Source of the DNA: Nitrosopumilus sp.
GTDB taxonomy: Archaea; Thermoproteota; Nitrososphaeria; Nitrososphaerales; Nitrosopumilaceae
DNA length: 64,000 bases
Direction: 5' to 3'
NCBI GenBank assembly: GCA_029862745.1
Contig: JAOTWS010000008.1
Coordinates: 1-64,000 of the forward strand
Under the pieces are notes generated by a model that saw only the letters and a program-made list of their open reading frames with translations, ran no database searches and was not told the origin of the DNA. The position numbers and the translations under genes are program-made. Position 1 is the first letter of the stretch; every line of letters begins with the position of its first letter. Below are positions 1 to 9,066 of this stretch, in pieces.

Positions 1-252
1 TCAGCTAGGATAGCATCATAATTAGATTGGGTCTTTTCAAGATCATCTTTTTCTGACCTTAGCTTCTCAAGGTTTTGTTTTTGTTTGATAGATTCACTTT
101 CAAGAGAATGTTTTTCTTGTTCTATTTCAGCTAGGATAGCATCATAATTAGATTGGGTCTTTTCAAGATCATCTTTTTCTGACCTTAGCTTCTCAAGGTT
201 TTGTTTTTGTTTGATAGATTCACTTTCAAGAGAATGTTTTTCTTGTTCTATT
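1..252. repeat. Two identical 126-bp tandem repeats in the coiled-coil gene
   Basis: Positions 1-126 and 127-252 read the same throughout. The unit is 42 codons, so the frame is kept and each copy adds one coiled-coil block (beginning EQEKHSLESESIKQ). Identity at the DNA level points to recent duplication or ongoing homogenisation. The array runs off the window, so the copy number is unknown. Confidence 0.95.
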
Positions 253-1244
253 TGATTTCGGACTTCATCAAGTTGGGTTTGCATATCATTTAATTTGATT
301 TCTTCTCCTCTTAGTTGCATGATCAGTTTTGTTTGTTCATCTAAACTGGATTTGTAAGATTCTCGCATGTCTTGGAGACGAAGTTGATTTTGTTGGATTT
401 CTTTTTCTATTTCTTTTTGTTCTTTTTGAATTTGAATTAGTTTTTCTTCTTCTTCCTTTGATTCTTTTATTATGATATCTTGTTCTTTTTTGATACGACT
501 TAAAATAGCAATTCTTTCAGTTTTGACTTGTTCAATTTCAGCTTTTTTAGCGCTAATTTGTTTAAATAACTCTATTTCAGAAGCGATACGTTCACGCTCC
601 TCTTTAATTTGAGATTCTAAAATAATTTTCTCAGTTTCAAATTGTTTTATTTGTTCAGATGTTGTTTGTCTAATTTTCGATAGTTCAGAGTTTTTAGATT
701 CGGTAGATGCAATGTTATTGAGCATGATTTCATCGTCATTATTTCTAATAATTTTAGAAATACTTGAATCATATTCATTTGGACTAAAATTATTGAGCAC
801 CGTATTACTTGTTTCTGTAATTTTGTCTAAGGGATGATTTTGTGTGTCAGTTTGAATTATGGTGGTTTTTTTATCAACATGTGTATTAACAGAGTTATTT
901 GATATTTCATTTAATTTTCTCTGAACATAATTATGATCAGATTCATAAAGAGACTTACCTTGTAGTAATGTATCATAAATATATTGAAGTCGTCCAGGGT
1001 CTCCAGAACCAGAATCAATCAATTCTTTTACATGAGATAGAAGTGGATGTTGTGAGGATTCTTTATGTGTAAAGTTAATAGAAGAACTTAGTAATTTTTC
1101 AACATAAAGTTTATCAGAAGTAAACAGTGTTTTGCTATTTCTTAAAGATTCTCTAATATTATCTAATCTACCTACATCACCTTTACCAGTATCAATTAAT
1201 TGGCCTATTCTGTCAATGGCTTCTTCAATAGTTAATTCCTGCAA
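1..1244 (-). CDS. Long coiled-coil protein, C-terminal part beyond the window
   Basis: Open frame with no stop from the TTG at 1244 to the window edge, about 414 codons. An in-frame TAA lies shortly upstream and TTG is the only usual start codon after it, so that start is likely. Residues about 10-110 hold two copies of a short helical module with the pattern LID-G-GD-GRL (LIDTGKGDVGRL and LIDSGSGDPGRL), each followed by a K-LY/F-SD--YV motif. After a Ser/Asn/Asp-rich linker, residues from about 200 on are a continuous Glu/Lys/Gln-rich coiled coil that ends in an exact 42-residue repeat. There is no signal peptide or membrane segment, so it is probably cytoplasmic and structural. The family was not recognised; the duplicated module resembles short C-terminal SHOCT-like helices, but that is only an impression. 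Confidence 0.8.
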   Translation of the reverse strand, partial: MQELTIEEAIDRIGQLIDTGKGDVGRLDNIRESLRNSKTLFTSDKLYVEKLLSSSINFTHKESSQHPLLSHVKELIDSGSGDPGRLQYIYDTLLQGKSLYESDHNYVQRKLNEISNNSVNTHVDKKTTIIQTDTQNHPLDKITETSNTVLNNFSPNEYDSSISKIIRNNDDEIMLNNIASTESKNSELSKIRQTTSEQIKQFETEKIILESQIKEERERIASEIELFKQISAKKAEIEQVKTERIAILSRIKKEQDIIIKESKEEEEKLIQIQKEQKEIEKEIQQNQLRLQDMRESYKSSLDEQTKLIMQLRGEEIKLNDMQTQLDEVRNQIEQEKHSLESESIKQKQNLEKLRSEKDDLEKTQSNYDAILAEIEQEKHSLESESIKQKQNLEKLRSEKDDLEKTQSNYDAILA

Positions 1245-1261
1245 TTTACTATACAGTAGTT

Positions 1262-1967
1262 TTAATATTTTTGATTAATATAAGAATATTACAAAAAGAC
1301 TCTTGAAAATTTGTTATGTTTTGTATGACAAAAATTGACTCACAGATAATCCATAGAACAAAGTTAAAAAGATCACGTAGAAATGATTCATACTAATCAT
1401 CAGTATTTCATAAATACCATTTTACACGAATACTGTAATTGCATAAAACAAATAAAAAATATCAAATAGTAGAGATTCAAGATGATAGGCTTGTTTTGAT
1501 GGAAGTGGGTGCAGCCGATACAGAATTTGAAAAAAGAAAAATTATTGATTTATAGGTATAATTATAAGTTAGATATAGAAAATTCATAGGCAAAACATAG
1601 AATTTTTTCATCATAAAGCCATCATTTGGATTCATCTGAATACATATACTGAATAGCGAAACCTGAATTTTATTTTGTGTGTGCTCAAGAAGAATTAAGG
1701 GGGATTTTTGATGATCATGTCTCATCCTAAAACTGATTGAAAAATAAGAATAAAAAAATCCTCTGGATGATCAACAATGTAGAATTTACTATAACTACTA
1801 ATCTCACGTAGTTTCCTTAAAAAGTAGCAAAATAGCCTAGATAGGAATACACAATTGCAAATTAGATCCTAAAATAACATATCTGTTCATCTAGTTTTAT
1901 CTCAAGATAAACATCATTTGTAAAGTATGCGTTATATTTTTATACTGATAATAGAACGCAATTTTTT
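1262..1967. other. AT-rich spacer of about 700 bp
   Basis: No convincing gene. A minus-strand frame at 1477-1725 has low-complexity, uncharacteristic composition and is probably chance. A TATA-like stretch at 1934-1945 (tatatttttata) is suitably placed to drive the zinc-finger microprotein starting at 1968. Confidence 0.5.
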
Positions 1968-2102
1968 ATGCAAACAAAAACTGTATGGAAATGTCATATG
2001 TGTAATATGACGTTTGATAATCTGTTGACAGCTGACACTCATTACAATGTATTTAAGCACCCAGTAGAAATGATAAAGATTCCAATTCTACACCAGGTTT
2101 AG
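1968..2102 (+). CDS. C2H2-type zinc-finger microprotein, 44 aa
   Basis: ATG to TAG, 44 residues. It has Cys-x2-Cys near residues 9-12 (CHMC) and His-x5-His near residues 25-31, with the usual Phe and Leu between them, so one C2H2-like zinc finger makes up nearly the whole protein. It may bind nucleic acid or protein. Single-finger microproteins are common in archaea and often lack known roles. A TATA-like sequence lies about 25-35 bp upstream, suggesting a leaderless or short-leader transcript. It stands alone, about 150 bp before a cupredoxin gene on the same strand. Confidence 0.6.
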   Translation: MQTKTVWKCHMCNMTFDNLLTADTHYNVFKHPVEMIKIPILHQV

Positions 2103-2256
2103 ATACAGCAAGATATAGCCACCTAGTCTATTTCTTATTATTCACTAATGATTTGTTTTGATCGTCATGATTACGTTCTATACTTGAAAGGGAGATATCT
2201 AACTGTAGATGCATACAACATCAAGTTTTTTATTCTTATGCATTATTTGTTCTTCA

Positions 2257-3138
2257 ATGACAACAAATACACAAAAGACAATCTTGCTTTTGACAATAAC
2301 TGCGATGATAGTTTCAATACCTAGTGCATTTGCTGAACAAGTTACAGTCAGTCTTCCTGCAGGTTCTAGTGTTCCAGGCTGCGAGGAAACAAACAAATGC
2401 TATATCCCATCTAAAATAACAATACATCCGGGAGACAAAGTGGTGTGGAGTAACGATGACACTGCAGCCCATACTGTCACTAGTGGCACTCCTGCAAATG
2501 GTTCTGATGGAAAATTTGATAGTTCGTTATTTATGGCAGGAACCACATTTTCACACACATTTGACACTTTGGGAGAATACCCATATTATTGCATAGTCCA
2601 TCCGTGGATGATAGGCTCTGTGTTAACAACTGTAGGTGGAGGTGTTAAAGCAGATCTTGGTGAAATGACAATTGGTTCTGGAATGCAGTCATCTAATTCA
2701 AATATGATTTCCAGCATGTCTTCAATCAAGGTGTCAGACACAGATCTAATGATAGGGTACACGATAACATCTGGCAATGTAGTAAGTGTTATGCCTGATG
2801 TGGATACAAATTCACTCATAATTGGAATCAATGCCGACAAGGATGGAATTATCACATTAGAATTACCACGTTCTGTCTTGGATGCAAAGATGAACAATAA
2901 CGATGATGAATTTTTTGTATTGGTAGATGGTGAAGAGGTAAACTATGATGAATCAGTTACAAAAACACATCGAACATTGAGTGTTTCATTTCCTGCAGGT
3001 ACTGATGAAATTGAAATTATAGGTACATTCGTTATTCCAGAATTTGGCACAATAGCTGCAATGATTCTAGCAATTGCAACCATATCCATAATTGCAATAT
3101 CTGCAAAATCAAGATTAAGTGTAATGCCAAGACTCTAA
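2257..3138 (+). CDS. Secreted plastocyanin-like cupredoxin with PEFG-CTERM anchor
   Basis: The ATG at 2257 gives a classical signal peptide (about 26 residues ending SAFA); an earlier ATG at 2209 would only add residues ahead of it. Mature residues about 1-95 form a blue-copper domain with His in DTAAHTV and the Cys/His pair in YYCIVHPWM, the latter also supplying a candidate Met ligand. A beta domain follows, then a C-terminal PEFG motif, a hydrophobic helix and a basic end (SAKSRLSVMPRL). That arrangement is the archaeal PEFG sorting signal, thought to be processed by an archaeosortase. The protein is likely a surface-anchored electron carrier, in keeping with copper-based electron transport in ammonia-oxidising archaea. 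The domain before PEFG (SLIIGIN...EIEIIG) recurs in the broken gene at 26949-27401. Confidence 0.88.
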   Translation: MTTNTQKTILLLTITAMIVSIPSAFAEQVTVSLPAGSSVPGCEETNKCYIPSKITIHPGDKVVWSNDDTAAHTVTSGTPANGSDGKFDSSLFMAGTTFSHTFDTLGEYPYYCIVHPWMIGSVLTTVGGGVKADLGEMTIGSGMQSSNSNMISSMSSIKVSDTDLMIGYTITSGNVVSVMPDVDTNSLIIGINADKDGIITLELPRSVLDAKMNNNDDEFFVLVDGEEVNYDESVTKTHRTLSVSFPAGTDEIEIIGTFVIPEFGTIAAMILAIATISIIAISAKSRLSVMPRL

Positions 3139-3383
3139 GTTCAAATCCTTCTTTTTATTTTTTGAGTTTATCTTTTCAAATATTACATCACTTAAAGATA
3201 CAGATATTTCCAAAAAATATGATTGGTAATATTAAGGAAAAAATAGAGAATGCAATCAAATTTGGGATAAAATACAAGTAAAAAACAATCAACAAATGAT
3301 TCTATTATGATAAAAGATGAAAATATGTGGAATCATCATTTTTGATATAGTATAGTTTTTCATGGTCTTACATTGCATTATTC

Positions 3384-3779
3384 TTAATATCTTCTATTCT
3401 TTAACGCCATTATTGATGCGGATAGAAGGATTACAAATCCGGCTATTCCAACCAATAGTGAAAAAATTAGAATCATAAAAGATAAAAAAAATAAAATTCT
3501 TCCCACTCTCTTTGATTTTTTTATTACAAATGAAATCACAATTGCAAAGAAACACAATCCTGTAGAAATAATTCCTAATGCTCTAAAACCACCAACAAAC
3601 CCTGACAAATCTCTACCAGTATAGAAATCAATTATTTCTAAAATTAGATCCATGTTTGAAATAGCAATCAAAATTGGTATCATGCCGGCAAGTCCCCCAA
3701 TAATCACAAGAATTTGATAAGAGTGAAAGATAGAAACTATTTTTAGTGGACCATATTCTTGTTTTAGTCTTCTTGACAA
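3384..3779 (-). CDS. Small integral membrane protein, unknown function
   Basis: The frame is open up to 3881, but that would overlap the divergent gene at 3810. The TTG at 3779 gives 131 residues beginning MSRRLKQEYG and avoids the overlap, so it is preferred. Three to four hydrophobic segments are visible: residues about 12-40, 65-90 and 95-128. A charged KKSKR loop separates the last two. There is no recognisable family motif and no cofactor ligands. It is divergent from the 3810-4883 gene pair with only about 30 bp between starts, so the promoters must overlap. Confidence 0.6.
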   Translation of the reverse strand: MSRRLKQEYGPLKIVSIFHSYQILVIIGGLAGMIPILIAISNMDLILEIIDFYTGRDLSGFVGGFRALGIISTGLCFFAIVISFVIKKSKRVGRILFFLSFMILIFSLLVGIAGFVILLSASIMALKNRRY

Positions 3780-3809
3780 TTCCGGGATAAATCTCGAATC
3801 TTCCTTATC

Positions 3810-4325
3810 TTGTCGGACCCCACAAAAAGACCAAAATTTGCAATACCATGGACAGTGCCAGTTGTTCCTGAAGAAAGTCAATGGAGTAAAGAACTGTTAG
3901 GAGGTAAAAATAACACCATGGAAGACATAATTTCCAGAATTGGAAAGAAAGAAGAAGGTCTCCTTTTTGATATAAATGAATCAGATGTGCGAAATAACGG
4001 AGGTCCAAAAGACTCTTGCTGTATTTTGGTTAAAGTGAAAGGAGAATTTGATGTTAACGAACGTGAATCCCTTAAACAGATAATCAAGGACAAATTCAAT
4101 ATTCAAGATTCCAGAATGATTTTTGTGAAAATACCCATAATGGATGGAGAACCAGCTAATATCACCACACTAGTCAACACAAAAGCTATAGGTCCAAAGA
4201 TACTTGAGATTGCAACAGAGGCAGAAGAATCATGGACAGCCTACAAAGAAGAGTATGGAAAATGGGGTCTTTCAAGTGATGAATTCAAGCAGGGGTTAAT
4301 GGATGTTGTTCATCAGTTTAGCTAG
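3810..4325 (+). CDS. Hypothetical protein, first gene of a pair
   Basis: 171 residues from a TTG start giving MSDPTKRPKF. An ATG at 3918 is the alternative and has GGAGGT some 13 nt ahead, but the upstream residues look like genuine protein. It is soluble, with no signal or membrane segment. The middle (about 65-115) alternates beta strands with charged helices; the C-terminus (about 130-170) is helical and rich in Trp, Glu and Lys. No family was recognised. The stop is 9 bp before the next gene, whose ribosome site AGGAGGT overlaps the end of this one, so the two are co-transcribed. Confidence 0.7.
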   Translation: MSDPTKRPKFAIPWTVPVVPEESQWSKELLGGKNNTMEDIISRIGKKEEGLLFDINESDVRNNGGPKDSCCILVKVKGEFDVNERESLKQIIKDKFNIQDSRMIFVKIPIMDGEPANITTLVNTKAIGPKILEIATEAEESWTAYKEEYGKWGLSSDEFKQGLMDVVHQFS

Positions 4326-4334
4326 GAGGTAATT

Positions 4335-4883
4335 ATGTCTGATTTCAATTTTTTAGAAGATCTGGCCATACAAATTCAAGAGAACAGAAAGATACTTGTA
4401 GGTATAGAGCCTTCTCTGTCAGATGTCAACATGAGATTACATGAAATCCCATTGAAACGATCTACTGAATCCATTTTTGCTAAAATGACAGGATCCTCAT
4501 ATGATGATAAGTTTTCAGAACTAGAAAAGATAAAGAAGAATCTAGAAGATGAAAAACAAAGAATAGAACAACTAGTACATGATCAGCTTGATAAATTTCT
4601 GGCGGAGATTACATCACAAAACATCATAATCCCGTTGGATCCAAACCCAGTCATAATAGAAGGAAGAACAGTTTACAAATATCGTAATGAGGGAAAATTT
4701 GAAAATCTCTTCAACATACTTTGTGAACTGCTTGGACTTAGTTCTCCATTAGTAGTGAAAGATGTAATGCTGTCTCCAACCGAGATAGTTATTGCTGAAA
4801 AAGATGAGTTTGATGCAAAGCAAAAGTTTGTTAACAGTTTTAATGAAATACAAAATACGCTTCTTATAAAAAAACGTAATTAA
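4335..4883 (+). CDS. Hypothetical coiled-coil protein
   Basis: 182 residues, ATG start preceded by a strong AGGAGGT at 4325-4331, which is unusual in this leaderless-prone genome and marks it as the second gene of an operon. Residues about 50-95 form a Glu/Lys coiled coil (SELEKIKKNLEDEKQRIEQL). The C-terminal half looks alpha/beta with no known motif. Not recognised; it probably works with the product of the gene 9 bp upstream. Confidence 0.75.
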   Translation: MSDFNFLEDLAIQIQENRKILVGIEPSLSDVNMRLHEIPLKRSTESIFAKMTGSSYDDKFSELEKIKKNLEDEKQRIEQLVHDQLDKFLAEITSQNIIIPLDPNPVIIEGRTVYKYRNEGKFENLFNILCELLGLSSPLVVKDVMLSPTEIVIAEKDEFDAKQKFVNSFNEIQNTLLIKKRN

Positions 4884-5287
4884 ATAAAGATGAATTCAAA
4901 CTTTAACACTAGATATCATTATAAAAACTAAAACCTATAGTAAATGGTTCCTCAAGGGAAAAATTATAGATGGCATAAAAAATAATTTGGAAAAATAATA
5001 TTAATTTTGAAAATATCATACGGCTGGATTAATTTATCTACATTTGTCAAACCCTACGAACAAAATCGATCTTATAGTAATTAATACAAGAGTAGCTAGA
5101 TCTCCAAAAGAGAGTTTTTTCAGTATAGATTCTTACTTGATAAATCAAAAGTTGCTGTAAATATAATAAAATAATCATGATTATCCTTGAATCAAAATTA
5201 GTTTTTAATGAATTGTAATCATATACCTAAAAAAGCAGTATTTTTTTCCTAAAAATATTTCAATGTTTTGAAAATTACAAAAACAAA
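4884..5287. other. AT-rich spacer of about 400 bp
   Basis: Lies between two convergent genes. I see poly-A and poly-T stretches that could terminate transcripts from both sides, but no open frame, RNA-like fold or repeat I can support. Confidence 0.4.
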
Positions 5288-5764
5288 TTATAACAGATCA
5301 CGCCATATCCCTACAAATTCATCACTGTGAACTACAGTCTTTACCTCAAGAAAACCCAAGTGTTCAAGTCTTTCTCTTTTATCAAAATATTTGTAAATTC
5401 CTTCCTTGTCAGGGTAAATGGTAAGTGTTTCATGCTGTCCAGGTTCTAAAAGATCTGTCTGTACATCTAGCCCCTCAATGTATAACCTATGATGCTTATC
5501 ACCATTATTAATTACGGTCAAAATATATGCAAAACTAGTTCGAGTAATCAAATAGGGATTTGCCTCTCCGCCTATTCCAGAAATTCCTTGGAGTTGGACC
5601 TTCCCGTCAATATCTTCGAAAGCAACAGTCTGCTCTACACGTTCCTGCCAGAAAATTGAAACATGTCTAACATTTCCCTGACCGATAAATCCAATTACTC
5701 CAGCCAAAGTCCCAACACCCACTACAATTGCAATAATTATCAAAGTCTTATCCCTTGAAATCAT
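5288..5764 (-). CDS. Membrane-anchored cupredoxin-fold protein lacking copper ligands
   Basis: 158 residues from ATG. The N-terminal helix (residues 6-30) is a single membrane anchor. The rest is a beta-rich outer domain whose layout follows cupredoxins: a strand with FAYILTVINNGDKHHRLYIE, then LEPGQHETLTIYPDKEGIYKYF. In a true blue-copper protein the last motif would be followed by a Cys and His; here there is no Cys in the whole protein. It therefore probably has a structural or partner-binding role, as in subunit II-like or Cu-less cupredoxins. A 103-bp gap separates it from another membrane protein gene downstream on the same strand. Confidence 0.7.
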   Translation of the reverse strand: MISRDKTLIIIAIVVGVGTLAGVIGFIGQGNVRHVSIFWQERVEQTVAFEDIDGKVQLQGISGIGGEANPYLITRTSFAYILTVINNGDKHHRLYIEGLDVQTDLLEPGQHETLTIYPDKEGIYKYFDKRERLEHLGFLEVKTVVHSDEFVGIWRDLL

Positions 5765-5867
5765 GATTCGTCTAAGACTAAGGCTTATTTTTAAATAGAA
5801 TATGATTGTTAAAGTTGAAAGTCATTCTGAATTATGGCCTTATCAATTAAAAATAAAAAATAAAAAA

Positions 5868-6170
5868 TTAATTTGTCGGATTCATCAAAGAAGCACGTTC
5901 TTTTGTTTTTTGGTCAACTAAAGCGTAAACATACTGACCTGGTTTAGCACTACAATCGCCAATATTTACTGCATGGCCATCCATGGTTTCAGCAACACAC
6001 CCATCTTCTGTAACTGCAATTATCTTTACCATTTCTATGTTTTCGGCGGGCGCAGTATAGAACATCAAGTATGCAAAAAGTAGTCCTGCTCCTAGTGCAA
6101 TTATTCCGGCTATGATAAAAGTCATATTTTTACTTGATTTTTTATCAGAGTAATTATTTACTGCAGACAT
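5868..6170 (-). CDS. Small membrane-anchored protein
   Basis: The ATG at 6170 (MSAVNNYSDKKSS) is preferred over a longer reading from 6212, because it puts a charged cytoplasmic stub directly before the membrane helix (residues about 17-38). The outer part, about 60 residues, has two Cys (DGCVAET and IGDCSAK) that could form a disulfide, inside a compact beta domain with KPGQYVYALVDQKT. 100 residues. Family not recognised. It has the same orientation and topology as the cupredoxin-like gene that follows it downstream, suggesting both are envelope proteins. Confidence 0.65.
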   Translation of the reverse strand: MSAVNNYSDKKSSKNMTFIIAGIIALGAGLLFAYLMFYTAPAENIEMVKIIAVTEDGCVAETMDGHAVNIGDCSAKPGQYVYALVDQKTKERASLMNPTN

Positions 6171-6481
6171 ACGGATCATTATGTTAGAATTAATTAAAAA
6201 GTAAATAGACATTTTCCATTAGTAGTTTTCAAATGTGGAAATTGTTTCTAAGCATTATATGATGAATTCACCAAAGTTTTTAACACTCCAAAATTAATGT
6301 CTTAGTTTTTTTGTAAGATCTAATTATATCATCAATATTTTTTGGTTTTTACTGTATAGGTAAAACTCATTGTGTGTTTATTTTTCAAATAATATATTCA
6401 AGAAATACGATTCTCACATTTGATAGCTATTGCTGAAAAATGTATTTTTGGTATAATAATGACATTCCAGTAGTTTAATTT

Positions 6482-7234
6482 GTGAAGTTCAAAAATATTG
6501 GAATTATTTTATCTATAATAATTGGAATTACAATTATCGGCACAATAGCCATAACACTAAATCAAACACAAGATAGTACTGACAAACATGCTGTCAGTCT
6601 TGATACTCTAAAGATACTGCTTCAAAATAAAGAACATGTTTTAGTTGTAGACATTAGAGATGCACAAGAATACCAATCAGGACATTTGGTAGGAGCATCA
6701 CATGATGTTTTGGATTCTACAACTATTGAAAAAAGAGTAAATACCATCCAAAGTAAATTACCTGATGTTGCAGTAAGGTATAATTTTGTTTTAGTTGATG
6801 ACGATGAAACCCAAGCAAAGCAAGTGGCTCAAAATATGACGGAGATGGGAATTCAAACTTTCTATCTTGATGGTGGAATGAATAATTTATCTGAAAATCT
6901 CGTAACATCTAATTCTCAGACTGTAATTGATTCTAAAGAATTGATGAAAAGATTAGAATCTAATGAAGATCTATACCTGCTTGATGTAAGACAACCTGAT
7001 GAACTATTAGAATCAAAAATTGATGGTGCTGTGAACATTCCACTTGCAGAGATTTTCAAACCAAATGGTATGAATGCCATTCCTAATGACAAGCCAGTTG
7101 TTGTAATTTGCGGTTCTGGAAATCGAGCAACCATTGCATCTTATGCACTTGCTCAAGAAGGTATTGACTTTCAGGTTTTAGAGGGAGGAATGAATGCATG
7201 GAATGCTCAAATTAGAGAAAAAACGGACAAGTAG
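6482..7234 (+). CDS. Membrane-anchored tandem rhodanese-domain protein
   Basis: 250 residues from a GTG start; residues 5-26 are a membrane or signal helix. Two rhodanese modules follow. Module one (about 40-135) has VVDIRDAQEYQSGHL but lacks the catalytic Cys, with LVDDDETQAK where the active loop should be. Module two (about 150-240) has LLDVRQPDELLESKIDGAVN and an intact loop, CGSGNRA. This inactive-plus-active arrangement is typical of thiosulfate sulfurtransferases. It probably transfers sulfane sulfur outside the membrane or senses sulfur or oxidant stress. A small winged-helix gene lies 61 bp downstream on the same strand and may be co-expressed. Confidence 0.85.
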   Translation: MKFKNIGIILSIIIGITIIGTIAITLNQTQDSTDKHAVSLDTLKILLQNKEHVLVVDIRDAQEYQSGHLVGASHDVLDSTTIEKRVNTIQSKLPDVAVRYNFVLVDDDETQAKQVAQNMTEMGIQTFYLDGGMNNLSENLVTSNSQTVIDSKELMKRLESNEDLYLLDVRQPDELLESKIDGAVNIPLAEIFKPNGMNAIPNDKPVVVICGSGNRATIASYALAQEGIDFQVLEGGMNAWNAQIREKTDK

Positions 7235-7295
7235 ATTTACCAAATCTATTTTTTACAAATTAAGATATATTGTATCATAGGCTAAAAATTTTAGA

Positions 7296-7646
7296 TTGGC
7301 TGATTTTAAAATTTTAGCAAAAGATTCAGAATTTAGAAAGTCAATTCTGAAAGCATTGTCAGATGATTATTCCAGAACCATAATGAATGTTACAATAGAG
7401 AAGCCAAAATCTGTAATTGATCTTGTAAAAGAGTGTAATGTTCCCATGACTACTGCATACAGACGTGTTCATGAACTTGAAGAAAATAAAATTCTCAAAG
7501 TTACAGGTTCAATAGTTACTGATGATGGAAAGAAATTCTTTCTTTACCAAAATAGATTAAAGGCAATCTATGTAGTATTTGGTTTGGAATCATTAGATGT
7601 GCAAATAATAGACAATGACGGGATGGGCACTAGTGCTTATTGGTAA
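7296..7646 (+). CDS. Winged-helix DNA-binding protein (ArsR/TrmB-like)
   Basis: 116 residues from TTG. Residues about 12-75 form a winged helix: ILKALSDDYSRTIM, then the helix-turn-helix VIDLVKECNVPMTTAYRRV and the wing KILKVTG...KKFFLYQ. The C-terminus (about 80-116) is a short strand-rich extension without Cys ligands, so metal sensing is not indicated. Such small regulators are abundant in Nitrosopumilaceae. The rhodanese gene directly upstream could be a target or an operon partner; that is inference from position only. Confidence 0.8.
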   Translation: MADFKILAKDSEFRKSILKALSDDYSRTIMNVTIEKPKSVIDLVKECNVPMTTAYRRVHELEENKILKVTGSIVTDDGKKFFLYQNRLKAIYVVFGLESLDVQIIDNDGMGTSAYW

Positions 7647-7798
7647 TCATTATCAAATTTCTTTTCTGTTAAAATTTTGTTTCTATTGATCATTTCATTA
7701 TGCATAACATTGTGTATTTTTCAGACAATTCCCACCACTGAAAATCTATCATGGAATACGTGTTGATGTTTTTATACCAAAAAATATTTCACGATATA

Positions 7799-8758
7799 AT
7801 GAATAGAACAATAACGTTCTCAGCTATACTTAGTATAGCAGTTCTATTGACTGCATCAATATCCATTACAATGGATTTGAGGCAGACTGCAGACGCTGCA
7901 AAATCAAAAGGGACATCCTTACCCGAGATAGGCTCATCAAAAGTCTGTGGGGACAGATTATGCTCAGAAGTTCCTGAAGAAAAGAGAAAAGTCATGACGA
8001 AAAGTTCAACTATTACTGATGTATCAATTAACATCGATTACCTATTTGAGAGAATGAACTCAGTTCACAAGAAACATCAATCTGAAATGAAGCAGATGTG
8101 GAAATCAATGACACCACAAAAACAATCCGAAATGTTCCAGAACATGAAGCAGATGATGGAAAAAATGGAGTCAATGGATACTGCTGAACACATGAAGATG
8201 ATGGAAAAAATGATGATGCAAGATAAATCTCACATGGCACATGACGGAGAAAAGATGATGATGATGGGTAAAGAACCAGTCTACAACGAGACGCTAAACC
8301 CGAGACAGATTGACTATCCCAATATTTTGGGATTCAATGATCTCCACATACATGCAATCAGACATCTTGATGTCAACCAATCACATGGTTCAACAGATCA
8401 TCTTTTGCAGACCATAGTTCATCATCACTGCAAGGTTTACGATGACAACACTGCATCATGTTTGCTGTTCCCATACGGAATGACAGATCAAGACAAGCCA
8501 TACGGAATTGAATATGTCATCACAACTGATCAATACCAAGAGTTACCAGACGAGGAGAAACCATATTGGCACTATCACAAGACAGAGTTTCCAAGAGCAT
8601 TAGCAGCATTCCCAGAGCTAACTGATGAAGAGATATCTAAAGTCCAGCCAGTCCTTGACGAGACCTACGGAAAGGTAGTCTACTTTTGGAACTACGGTGA
8701 CACATATCCAATTGGTGAACCATACATTCTTGTTGTTCAGGATATTCCTGATCAATAA
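7799..8758 (+). CDS. Secreted DUF1264-domain protein with Met-rich segment
   Basis: The ATG at 7799 starts a signal peptide (MNRTITFSAILS...ADAA), so it is preferred over the ATG at 7751. 319 residues. After KVCGDRLCSE comes a very Met/Lys/His-rich stretch (about residues 75-150, with repeated MKMMEKMMM-like runs) that could bind copper or fold as a helix. From about residue 170 to the end is a DUF1264 domain: IVHHHCKVYDDN, YGIEYVITTDQY, the YWHYHKTEF motif and TYGKVVYFW. DUF1264 occurs in bacterial and fungal secreted proteins of unknown activity. Many His and Met residues make a metal-handling role plausible but unproven. Confidence 0.8.
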   Translation: MNRTITFSAILSIAVLLTASISITMDLRQTADAAKSKGTSLPEIGSSKVCGDRLCSEVPEEKRKVMTKSSTITDVSINIDYLFERMNSVHKKHQSEMKQMWKSMTPQKQSEMFQNMKQMMEKMESMDTAEHMKMMEKMMMQDKSHMAHDGEKMMMMGKEPVYNETLNPRQIDYPNILGFNDLHIHAIRHLDVNQSHGSTDHLLQTIVHHHCKVYDDNTASCLLFPYGMTDQDKPYGIEYVITTDQYQELPDEEKPYWHYHKTEFPRALAAFPELTDEEISKVQPVLDETYGKVVYFWNYGDTYPIGEPYILVVQDIPDQ

Positions 8759-9066
8759 CTTTTTTCTTTTTTCAAATAATGAATTCAAGGGAAATTAATT
8801 CAAATCCATAACTGACAATTTTCCTCTCAAAAACATACTTGTTGGATTCTTGGGTATGTATTGTTGTATCTTTCTTCAAAAACAGTAAAGCAAAAATCAT
8901 ATGTTTTAATGCAGTAACGTACACATCTAATGTTATAATGTCCATTATTACAGTTTTGATGTTAAATTATCCAACCATATTTAACACTTCAAAAATATAT
9001 TGAAGAATTATTAAATAAAGAAAATGAAGATATATTCCTTTCACCAAGGATGTAGGATACAAATAA
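8759..9066. other. AT-rich spacer of about 310 bp
   Basis: Lies between convergent genes. A poly-T run directly after 8758 may act as terminator for the DUF1264 gene. No gene seen. Confidence 0.4.

Noticed and set aside
1477-1725. 82-codon minus-strand frame
   Set aside because: Composition follows the AT-rich spacer, there is no domain pattern or good start, and the flanks show no gene context.
3780-3881. N-terminal extension of the membrane protein at 3384
   Set aside because: It overlaps the start of the divergent gene at 3810 and adds an uncharacteristic leader; the TTG at 3779 is enough.
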